Below are positions 46,148 to 54,474 of a DNA stretch of 64,000 bases, piece by piece. The translations under genes and the position numbers were made by a program. The notes under the pieces are model-generated. The model was not told where the DNA came from. It saw nothing but the letters and a program-made list of their open reading frames with translations, and ran no database searches. How positions within the stretch are numbered: the stretch's first letter is position 1; each line of letters opens with the position of its first letter. Source of the stretch: Gammaproteobacteria bacterium (lineage in GTDB: Bacteria > Pseudomonadota > Gammaproteobacteria > Pseudomonadales > Azotimanducaceae); NCBI GenBank assembly GCA_002684495.1, contig NYVG01000029.1, positions 26,496-90,495 of the forward strand, written 5' to 3'.

Positions 46148-46606
46148 ATGTTAATTGCATTTGCCAGATCAGCGGGCTGGATGACATGTATCACCGGATT
46201 GCTAACGATCATTTTATCAGGAGTAGCCATGGCCGAATCTCAACAACGTCTTCAGCCCTGCCCTAGTTCACCCAATTGCGTTTGCAGTGATGCGACTGAT
46301 AGTCATGGCATTGAGCCCTTTGCGATCGCCGGCGATCCGCAATTGATGTGGCAGCGGTTGCAAGACTATCTCGCTCAACAACGAGGTTTTACGATTAAAC
46401 ATGTTGCTGATCACTACTTGCGAGTAGAAGCGAAGACTCGCTTATTGCGTTTCGTTGACGACGTGGAATTTGAGTTGCGGATTGGGGAGGGCGTCATCGC
46501 GGTAAGGTCGGCATCTCGGGTCGGCTATTCCGATCTGGGCGCAAATCGTCGCCGTATAGAGGAGATCCGCAAGGCGCTAGTGCCGGATGGCGAGGGTATG
46601 CAATGA
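46148..46606 (+). CDS. DUF1499 family protein
   Basis: LQPCPSSPNCVCSDATDSHGIEPFAI...RIGEGVIAVRSASRVGYSDLGANRRRIEEIR. Confidence 0.88.
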   Translation: MLIAFARSAGWMTCITGLLTIILSGVAMAESQQRLQPCPSSPNCVCSDATDSHGIEPFAIAGDPQLMWQRLQDYLAQQRGFTIKHVADHYLRVEAKTRLLRFVDDVEFELRIGEGVIAVRSASRVGYSDLGANRRRIEEIRKALVPDGEGMQ

Positions 46607-46650
46607 GGTTGTCGGGACTTGTTCTACCATAAGTGGAGTAACGTGAAAGC

Positions 46651-46708
46651 CTCAGGAGCGAAGTAAGAGCAGGAGGGGGGAGGAGAGCATCGTCACTTCG
46701 CCCCTGAG
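46651..46708 (+). repeat. Hairpin element copy E1 with GGGGAGGAGAG loop
   Basis: CTCAGGAGCGAAGT / ACTTCGCCCCTGAG 14-bp stem with one mismatch; loop core at 46677-46687. Confidence 0.7.
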
Positions 46709-46804
46709 ACACCTCTATAATTGCCAATGAGCTGTGAATTTCGCAGCAACAGCTACAAGAAATTCGTTCACACGAATTTCAGCTCAAAACCGTGGGGCTC
46801 AAAG

Positions 46805-47671
46805 CTATGGCTGCTCACCTAGGGTCAGCGGCCGCTCATCTGACTGAACCCATTCGGACATAGAACCGTCGTAAACGCTGACATTATGCTGGCCCATCAA
46901 CATACAGGCGAAAGCATCTATGGTTGCAGCGATACCCCCGCCGCAATAGGCTATCACGCGCTCTTCCCGCAGGAGGTTCGCGGTCGATAAAGTCTCTGCC
47001 AATTGGTCTGCGTGCTTGAAATACTCGTTTTCAAGTATTGCGTCGAAGTGCAGGAGCAAGCTCGAAGGAATGTGCCCGCGCCGGTGGTAGTAAAAGTCGC
47101 CGGTGCCGGCGTAGAGTTCTGGCGATAGGGCATTGACCACGCATACTTGTTGGTTGATTGCTTGTTCGACCTCGTTTGTGGAAACGATCGCGTTAAGGTT
47201 CGGTTGCGCTGCAAAAGTTGTCGCCGGATAGCGTTCTATGCCGCTCCTCAGGGGTAAGTTGGCCCTGCGCCATGCACTCATATTTCCGTTCAATACCACC
47301 ATATTTGTGTGGCCTGCATAATATAGACACCACCAGGCGCGGGTAGCCCACATGATATGCCCGGATGAATACAACACCACCTTATGGTTCGCAGATATCC
47401 CAACATCACCAATGGACTTGGCTAGGGCCTCAGGTGTAAGCAGGGTATTGTTGAAAGGTGAAGTTGTGTCCGACCAATCGTTAAGGAGGTCAATAAACCC
47501 CGCACCAGGGATGTGTTCTTTTTGGTAGCGCGCCAAGTCAGGCTCGGCGGTGTAACCGTTTGATGAGCGGTGTAGGAGCACCGAGGCGTCAAAAATTCTG
47601 ACGTTTTCGTCGTCCAGTAAGGTGGCGAGTTCAGCTGATTCAATTAAGTACTCTGGATGCACATAGTTCAT
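46805..47671 (-). CDS. Two-domain rhodanese-family sulfurtransferase
   Basis: Tandem rhodanese architecture; C-terminal catalytic-type loop AYCGGGIAAT. Confidence 0.9.
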   Translation of the reverse strand: MNYVHPEYLIESAELATLLDDENVRIFDASVLLHRSSNGYTAEPDLARYQKEHIPGAGFIDLLNDWSDTTSPFNNTLLTPEALAKSIGDVGISANHKVVLYSSGHIMWATRAWWCLYYAGHTNMVVLNGNMSAWRRANLPLRSGIERYPATTFAAQPNLNAIVSTNEVEQAINQQVCVVNALSPELYAGTGDFYYHRRGHIPSSLLLHFDAILENEYFKHADQLAETLSTANLLREERVIAYCGGGIAATIDAFACMLMGQHNVSVYDGSMSEWVQSDERPLTLGEQP

Positions 47672-47960
47672 TCGAATCTCCCGGCGGTATTAGCATGCAA
47701 ATGACAGCATGGCGTGCGCGTTGATTCATTATCTTAGCCAAGATGTTTGTCGATTGCATAGCCGCTAGCGTTCGCAACGCGTGGTAGGGCGCAAACGGTG
47801 CTGCGGCAACTGCTTGCGGCGAGGCGAACAATCCTTGGCCCTCGTATACTTACTTTGCTGTCCTAACCAATTTCCGTATTCGCTTCAGTTGCGATTCTGA
47901 GGACGGGGTTTTTATGGCAGCAGGAAATTTGAAGACCAAAAATTCAACTACGACTATTAT

Positions 47961-48113
47961 ATGTCTAACGAGTTCTATGGGCTCCTGTCCCAAGCCTCGT
48001 TCTATGCACATATGTATTTGCGGCAGCTGACTGATATTGGCCGCGGTTATCGCTCGGTCGGACGATTGGCTGAAACAGAACTAGCCGGGAGTTTGGCCGC
48101 CCCCGAGCAATAA
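47961..48113 (+). CDS. Putative 50-aa small protein, possibly 5'-extended by a frameshift
   Basis: MSNEFYGLLSQASFYAHMYLRQLTDIGRGYRSVGRLAETELAGSLAAPEQ; reading frame stays open upstream to about 47902. Confidence 0.45.
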   Translation: MSNEFYGLLSQASFYAHMYLRQLTDIGRGYRSVGRLAETELAGSLAAPEQ

Positions 48114-48131
48114 AAACCTGTAGAAATGACG

Positions 48132-48228
48132 GCCTTGGGGACTCGGCTTCTTGCGGGGAGGAGAGAGCGCGTGATGTAGGCAGTCCCCAAGGCAAGCAAT
48201 AAGTCGGAGCTTTGCTGATTTTCTTTAG
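48132..48228 (+). repeat. Hairpin element copy E2 plus conserved downstream block
   Basis: GCCTTGGGGACT / AGTCCCCAAGGC perfect 12-bp stem; loop core GGGGAGGAGAG 48155-48165; TCGGAGC-N9-TTTCTTTAG at 48204-48228. Confidence 0.78.
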
Positions 48229-48307
48229 TTTTTCTTTACCCTCCTAAGCTTTGTCCGGCAATAGGCAGCTATCACGGGAAAAATGCTCGCTAACTGCCTG
48301 GGTCATA

Positions 48308-48868
48308 TTACGCAGCTCTCAGCCAAGGCATGTGCTCCATGAAGTCTTTGTTAGGAAGCTCCATGGTGGCTAGTTTTTCATTTACCGCGTTTAGGACATC
48401 ATCTCCGTACAAGTCAATCGCCGACATCTTCTGCCAAAATTTATAACCCCCTGGCGTGCTGATGTGGCCGACAAACGCATCCATGACGTAGCGCAGGTTG
48501 TCGTCTGTTTCGAGGCCTTCTGCGTTGAGTTTAAGCAGGGTGTCGAGTTGGTTTCCCATAGCAAAAAGAATCACCACAGCCTTCGTCTGACGGTCGGGCT
48601 CCATGGCGTCGAAGTTGTTTAGCAGCTCGCGATACTCCGACGTATTGTTGCCGATATAAAACATCTTCTCCTGCCATATATGACGTCGTTCCCGCTGGGA
48701 CGCCGCCAAAGCTAACCGATTAGATGCCCGAGTCTGAACACCTAAAAATATTAGTGACAGCATTACTCCAACGCCGCCAAGAAATTCGCCCCAAACACTC
48801 AAAGTCTCCATGCGCCCACTCCCGTTACTAAAGCCTGCAGAATACGAGCTATTGATCGCCAGCAACAA
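48308..48868 (-). CDS. Hypothetical single-TM protein, paralogue A
   Basis: LSVWGEFLGGVGVMLSLIFLGVQTRASNRLALAASQRERRHIWQEKMF; coherent ORF resembling 49007..49528. Confidence 0.75.
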   Translation of the reverse strand: MLLAINSSYSAGFSNGSGRMETLSVWGEFLGGVGVMLSLIFLGVQTRASNRLALAASQRERRHIWQEKMFYIGNNTSEYRELLNNFDAMEPDRQTKAVVILFAMGNQLDTLLKLNAEGLETDDNLRYVMDAFVGHISTPGGYKFWQKMSAIDLYGDDVLNAVNEKLATMELPNKDFMEHMPWLRAA

Positions 48869-49006
48869 TCTTTAGATCTGTCGCCGCCGGTTTCAGGCGG
48901 AGCCTATGTCTGAACGCACAGCGTGCCAGCTCAGCGACCGAGGGATCGTGCGTGTGCCGGAGCTATTTATTGGGGCGCCCATATGCAAAAGATGATTGCG
49001 AAATCC

Positions 49007-49528
49007 TTATAAATACGGCAGCAGGTCATATAGTTTTGGTGAATCTGCTGCGGATTCTAAGAGTCTTTTCTCAAAATGCTCAGAGGCATCGCGCCCCCAG
49101 GAAGCCTTCAAGCTAGGCCAAACCGCCTGCCCACCCTCGGTAGCAAACATTGCCAAGCACAGATTTTCGAATCCATCATAGGAAGCCGCATTGATATAAC
49201 CGTCTCGCCGCATGTACCACGCTTGCTCCGCCAGAAGCATGTAATCAACGACCCACATATTAAAGATGTGTTTCTTCTCCTGATTCGCAGTTGCATAGTC
49301 CCGCATGCACTCTGAAACAGCGACCAGAATTCTTAGGTCGGAACGCGTAAGGGAGAAAAAGCTCCGTGCTTGATTCAGGATTTCTCTCTGATTACTTGCT
49401 CTTTCCATCTCGAGGTTTTGCCTCAGCTGATGCCCCACAAATAAAAACGAGACGAGGAAAGCCAATGCAGCCGTTAATTCCGATATCGCTCCTAACGCAT
49501 CCCAGTTCATATCCCTCTCCGATTTCAA
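49007..49528 (-). CDS. Hypothetical single-TM protein, paralogue B
   Basis: ALGAISELTAALAFLVSFLFVGHQLRQNLEMERASNQREILNQARSFFSLTRSDLRI. Confidence 0.75.
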   Translation of the reverse strand: MKSERDMNWDALGAISELTAALAFLVSFLFVGHQLRQNLEMERASNQREILNQARSFFSLTRSDLRILVAVSECMRDYATANQEKKHIFNMWVVDYMLLAEQAWYMRRDGYINAASYDGFENLCLAMFATEGGQAVWPSLKASWGRDASEHFEKRLLESAADSPKLYDLLPYL

Positions 49529-49671
49529 TTACTGGTTCAGTATAGGAGAAGAGTGCGCGAGGAGCAGGGCGTCTTCCCAATCGTTTGTTTTTTTTAAATT
49601 TGCCCGAGGGTTTGAACTTGGTACTGTTGCCTACACCACAGCGGGAATATGTCTTAGGAAGACAAATTATT

Positions 49672-50913
49672 ATGAGTTCAGTACCAGTGGAATTTGATCC
49701 AGTCCATGTCGCGGTTAACGCTGCCGCAGACTTGCCCATGTACCGTGATGAACTGGCATCGAAAGATCCAATGCATTCGGTGCTTGAGGCAAATCCAGAG
49801 ATTTACTTCGTGCCGCCAAAACGCTCAAGTGAGTGGGGTCAATGGGAATTCAAACCTGGAGCTTATTACGACACCACCATCGGTTCTAAACATCCTTTTT
49901 GGAGAGACAAAGATCTGCCTATTGCCACTAAGGATATTAGGCGACTGCGTGCAGATATGCTGAATTGGGGGTACTGCAAAATTGATAACGCGTTGTCAGC
50001 GGAACAAGTAGCAGTCATCCGACAGCGCGTTTTGGAACAAGCCGAAGGAGAAAGACTTGCAGGCATTGCGCAAAAAACACCAAGCGGCCAAAACATTAAC
50101 TGTTGTGTCAACAAAGGGCGGTGTTTTGAGAAATTGATCGAGCAACACCCTGATGCAGTGCAAGCAGGGCCGCTGGTAGAACAAATCGTTCTGGAGGCGT
50201 TGGGGCCAAACTGGATTAGCAATTCGTTGATCGCGTCTATCTCTTTGAAAGGTGGTGTGCCCCAGGCGTTGCACCAAGATCAGGATATTGCGCTTGATTC
50301 CCGAAGCCCGCTGACCCTTAACGTTATGACGGTAATAACAGACATTGACGAAACGAACGGCGGCACCCTAGTTATCCCTGGTAGTCATCGAACATTGTCC
50401 GACGCTGTTCGTGGGCAAGAGCCGGTGGGCAAGCTGCCGCCGGCGATCAATATGGATGCTCGCGCAGGCACCATAGTCATCACGGATGGTCGGTTAGTTC
50501 ATAGCACCGGCATTAATTACACTGACATTCCTCGAATCGTCATGCTCAATGGTATGCAGCATCCTGTAATACGCCAGCAGGAAAACTGGATGCTATCGGT
50601 TAGTCCTAAAGTCTTAAAACGCGCAAGTCCAAAGCTGTTGCAACGTATGGGATATCAGGCCACTAATGCAGCGCAAACCAACGAGGGTCATGGGTTTGGA
50701 GCGACCGGAGGTGTTAATGAAGCAGCGGGCTTGACTGTGGATTTTCGCCTAGCTGCAGATGATGGTCATTACTTGAGGGTAGGTGAGCTAAGTCCCAATT
50801 CCAGTGCGGAAGAGCTAAATGCGCCATATACCTTGCGCGAGGTTGTGGCCAAGGCGCGGGCAAGAGGTCAAAGTGCACCTGTGGGCATAGGCGGTGCTAA
50901 GGCGAATCCGTAG
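49672..50913 (+). CDS. Phytanoyl-CoA dioxygenase (PhyH) family protein
   Basis: HQDQDIA Fe-ligand motif and GGTLVIPGSHR; start reassigned from ORF 49585. Confidence 0.88.
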   Translation: MSSVPVEFDPVHVAVNAAADLPMYRDELASKDPMHSVLEANPEIYFVPPKRSSEWGQWEFKPGAYYDTTIGSKHPFWRDKDLPIATKDIRRLRADMLNWGYCKIDNALSAEQVAVIRQRVLEQAEGERLAGIAQKTPSGQNINCCVNKGRCFEKLIEQHPDAVQAGPLVEQIVLEALGPNWISNSLIASISLKGGVPQALHQDQDIALDSRSPLTLNVMTVITDIDETNGGTLVIPGSHRTLSDAVRGQEPVGKLPPAINMDARAGTIVITDGRLVHSTGINYTDIPRIVMLNGMQHPVIRQQENWMLSVSPKVLKRASPKLLQRMGYQATNAAQTNEGHGFGATGGVNEAAGLTVDFRLAADDGHYLRVGELSPNSSAEELNAPYTLREVVAKARARGQSAPVGIGGAKANP

Positions 50914-51025
50914 CCACTTTTCTGGTTCGATTTGCAGCATCTTGAAGCACGCATCCCGTTGGCCTTGGGTGCAAGAGGCGCGGTAAAAGTCAGTTTGGTG
51001 TCTCGTCAGAGAAGGAGTCGTCGGG

Positions 51026-51460
51026 ATGAAACGACCATATTATCTGTTAACGGCTATTGTTGGTGCTGTGATAGCCCTGTTACTCAGTGCATTTGCCTAT
51101 TACGGGGCAGCAGCTAATGCTCGTGTCGTTGAGGAGTTACGCAACAGTCCAGACGGGATGCGCGCAGAGATAGTGATGCTGCTGACCTTCCAGAGCGGCC
51201 GAGAGCTGCCGGTAAACTATCTGCGTGAGGGCAACCAAGTATTTGTCGGTGCTGATGGGCGCTGGTGGCGTGAGTTTCGTACAGGCAATGTGCCGGTCAC
51301 TTTGTTGATTCAAGGGCAAGAGTACTCTGGGCGAGCGCGAACGGTGATGGACAACGCCGAATATACCCGTGATGTTTTTCAGCGCCTAAGGCCAAATGTG
51401 CCTAAGTGGCTGCCGGATTGGTTGGATGCGTATTTGATCGTGATTGACCTGGATGTGTAA
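51026..51460 (+). CDS. Membrane-anchored protein with a deazaflavin-dependent nitroreductase-like (split beta-barrel) domain
   Basis: N-terminal TM, then VNYLREGNQVFVGADGRWWREFRTGNVPVTLLIQGQEYSGRARTVMD, resembling the DDN/DUF385-type fold. Confidence 0.6.
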   Translation: MKRPYYLLTAIVGAVIALLLSAFAYYGAAANARVVEELRNSPDGMRAEIVMLLTFQSGRELPVNYLREGNQVFVGADGRWWREFRTGNVPVTLLIQGQEYSGRARTVMDNAEYTRDVFQRLRPNVPKWLPDWLDAYLIVIDLDV

Positions 51461-51487
51461 ATCCTCAACCGTTCCGGCGCAACACCA

Positions 51488-52203
51488 TCATTCGCCCATT
51501 GCCTCTAACAGTTCTAATAACAGGTTGATGATGTCCAAATACAAGTTGATTGCGATTTGCAAAGCCGTTTGCCAATCGTTTACGCCTTGTCCGTCTAGAT
51601 AGGCGAGTCGGTAAAAGTCGTAGACCAAAAATAAGGTAAAAAGTATGGCGCCTATAATTGCAATCACGCGCCGCTGTTCGGGAGCAAAACCGGTAAAAAG
51701 CATCACCAGCCGGCAAAGGATGAGGGCGGCAAGAGCAAAAACGAGACAAATGCCCAACCCGGAAAAATGGATTCCTGAATACATGCCAACCAACGCGGCG
51801 CCAAAAGTAATCAGTACTGTGAGTTGTAACCCGCGCGGCCATCATTTTCATCCATATTCAGCATAATCATGGCGAGTACCGGACCCAAGGTGATGCTTGT
51901 GGTTGCCATCGTCAGTAAACCCATGGTGAGGCTGAAATGACTCAAGAAAACCATGGCGAACATTGAAATTATCGAAATCCAAGTCAATACCTGCAGCCCA
52001 TAGCTATCCTCGGCAGGTTGAAGATCTAACTCGCCCTTGCTGTTGGTTTCTTTAGTAAACGTCACGCCAAGTACACTTGTACCTGTTTCAGACGCGAGTC
52101 GCGCACGCTTAATGACAAATAGGCAGATCGCGAAGACTAGAAAGAGTTGGCTGCCCAGTATTACGAAGGTTTTGAAAATAAGTGATGACTCCATTGTCCG
52201 CAC
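51488..52203 (-). pseudogene. Bax inhibitor-1/YccA-like membrane protein interrupted by a 1-nt frameshift
   Basis: ORF 51811..52203 ends ...NMDENDGR(AGYNSQY*); the -1 frame continues (R)RGLQLTVLITFGAALVGMYSGIHFSGLG... into ORF 51488..51793. Confidence 0.75.
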
Positions 52204-52401
52204 CTTGCTTGTTCTTAGCTGTTCAGTTCTAACGGGATAGCTTTCTTAAGAGTACATTATTCTAAACTTGTGCGAAAAGTGTCGGTAACCCGATGCGTGG
52301 GGGCCGATTATTCTGCAACTGCGGCATCAGGTTGGGTCTCGGTGAATCAACGGCGAGGGTAAATTATGGCTTTGCAACAAAGCATTGATGAGTTTATGTC
52401 A

Positions 52402-52495
52402 GCCTTGGGAGCCTAACTGTTTCGTGGAGGGGAGAAGAGACTGAATCAAGCTCCCGAGGCACGAGGCAAATCGGAGCAATCCCAAATTTCTTTAG
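52402..52495 (+). repeat. Hairpin element copy E3 plus conserved downstream block
   Basis: GCCTTGGGAGC / GCTCCCGAGGC 11-bp stem with one G-U; loop core GGGGAGAAGAG 52429-52439; TCGGAGC-N9-TTTCTTTAG at 52471-52495. Confidence 0.78.
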
Positions 52496-52711
52496 CCAAA
52501 GGCTTGTTGTTCAGACACCAAAAAAATACGCTTTCTTTGTAAGCGTCACTTTGGGGCGCGGCGGCAAACGCCAAATTGAGCTTATCTTTCGGTGAAAACC
52601 TACTCCCAACAAAAAATTAGTAAGCCTTTACGCAACGCTCCCATTGAATCCAGTAGCGAAATATTGCATCTTTAATGGATAGAGAATCTTCGGTCAAAGA
52701 TAGGGAGAAAC

Positions 52712-52960
52712 ATGGAACTTCTGGGTAAGTGCCTTGCTTGGTTGGGCTTTTCGTATTTGTCTGCGGTAACTGTTGTAGCGCTTTATTTGTTACTGCAGCT
52801 TGATCTGAGTTTTATGCTAACACTAGGTTACTTACTGGTGGTTGCGGTTTTTGCTGGTTTGCCATACTTAATTTTGGTTTTACTGAACAGACTCATCCTA
52901 GGTGCTTTCACCTGGTTGCCGTGGCATGCGCAAAATGTGGGCACAGCCCAAAGCGATTAG
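52712..52960 (+). CDS. Small hydrophobic membrane protein
   Basis: 82 aa with two TM segments; purine-rich SD agggagaaac before ATG. Confidence 0.7.
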   Translation: MELLGKCLAWLGFSYLSAVTVVALYLLLQLDLSFMLTLGYLLVVAVFAGLPYLILVLLNRLILGAFTWLPWHAQNVGTAQSD

Positions 52961-53623
52961 ATGCCCGCGAAAACTTCGGTAGTGACAGGATTCGCGCGTG
53001 ATTGATGCATGGTTTTGAGTACAAGAACGCCAAGTGGTTAGCGTAAATACAACTCGTTTGCGGACTGGCTCAAGCACTAAATGCCCTTGCCCCATATTGT
53101 TTACTAAATAGAATTTTCTTTTGGATAGTATTTGGGTCCTCGGTGGCTTTTGATAACGCGGTTGTGATGATTCTCGCCGCCGTGGCGGTATTGTTCCTGG
53201 TTTATATGCTGCTCTCGCATCGAAGAAAGAGCCGAAGATTGAAGCTCTAGAAAACCGGCTTTGCCCGTCCAGTTGATGATGATTCCGAAAATTACGTAGA
53301 GGCGCAAAATTTCTTCGGCGATCAAATGGCACTTGCATCCAGCGGCCGCGGATACCGAGGCATTCGGCAATTGATACGTGTATGGCGGCTTACTGTCGGA
53401 CAAATGTGGTCCAATAGTGAAGGTCGTTCCTAGGGCCCTGCTCTCGGTCTGAGAACGGTATAGACATGGGCCTATCTGCTCTATACCCCGTTCCCATTCT
53501 AAGCTGTGGAATCAAGCTCCCAGCTCTCTCATACTCAGGTTAGGAAGGGCATCTACGCTTAAGCGGTTACTCTGTCGTCGTAGTTTCGGTAGGGTTCTGA
53601 TTTTAAAGATTAAGGGATAATTC

Positions 53624-53947
53624 ATGGGGATGTGGATCTTCGTGGGATCGGCCATTGGCATTGCTGCGCTGATTTTGGCAGTGATCGCATGGGTCAATCG
53701 ATGCAAAGAGTGTGGCAACTTGGGTCACGCGTTCAGCTCCGAAAAAGTTGCAGATTTTGACAGCGGTAAAGCGTTCGTCGTCTGCAAGCAATGTGGCGCC
53801 AGAAAGCATCAGGGTACGGTTAGTGCGGATGGCTCTGTCATGTGGTTCGGTGGGGGTACTGGAACCTTCGATGAGGACGGCAGCTATCAAAGTGATAGTG
53901 GGGGTTATGGAGACGGCGGTGATGGTGGCGGCGGTGGCGGTGAATAA
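53624..53947 (+). CDS. Small TM protein with a CxxC/CxxC zinc-ribbon-like region and Gly/Asp-rich tail
   Basis: MGMWIFVGSAIGIAALILAVIAWVNRCKECGN...CKQCGA...GGYGDGGDGGGGGGE. Confidence 0.75.
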   Translation: MGMWIFVGSAIGIAALILAVIAWVNRCKECGNLGHAFSSEKVADFDSGKAFVVCKQCGARKHQGTVSADGSVMWFGGGTGTFDEDGSYQSDSGGYGDGGDGGGGGGE

Positions 53948-54048
53948 GGAGCTTGCAACGTCACGTCTGTCCTAAGCCAGTACTTTGCTCTTCTGCCTAA
54001 CGTTTTTCCGGCGGAAGCATGAAGTAGGGATCATATCAGGAGGTTGTG

Positions 54049-54446
54049 ATGGATAAGGTTACAGGGGGTGTTTATGTGGCGCAGTGCGCTACAGCATCGT
54101 TGGCGAGCCAGTAATGCAACTCTTTTGCTATTGCACAGATTGCAGAAGAGTCAGTGGTACCGACGGCTATGCCGCCTATATCGTGCAACGCGCCGATCTG
54201 AATCTCGATCAGGGTGAACCATCCAGCTACAGCGTGATAGCGAAATCGGGCAGAACCAATACGAGAAATTTCTGTGCGACCTGTGGGAGCCGGCTCTGGG
54301 CCGATTTAGATTTAGGTTTTGCCAGCGTATCGGGTGGTTCGTTAGACGACCCTGTTAATTTCCAGCCAACAATGGTGCATTGCGAGAACGATGCTCCGAA
54401 TTGGGGCCGCGTGCCAAGCCAGTTGGAATCCTTACCCGAGGGGTGA
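54049..54446 (+). pseudogene. GFA-family (glutathione-dependent formaldehyde-activating-like) protein with an apparent 1-nt frameshift near the start
   Basis: SD AGGAGG then ATG GAT AAG GTT ACA GGG (MDKVTG); frame shifts in the G5 run 54064-54068 to (G)CLCGAVRYSIVGEPVMQLFCYCTDCRRVSG. Confidence 0.7.
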
Positions 54447-54474
54447 TGGGCACTGACCTGCTTATTTGTTGGGT

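Noticed and set aside
52898-53403. Minus-strand ORFs 52898..53338 and 53104..53403
   Set aside because: Basic, low-information translations with no domain, TM or plausible SD; treated as noncoding spacer.
53712-53975. Alternative-frame ORF overlapping the TM/zinc-ribbon small protein
   Set aside because: The 53624..53947 frame has a coherent TM plus Cys-pair architecture; the alternative does not.
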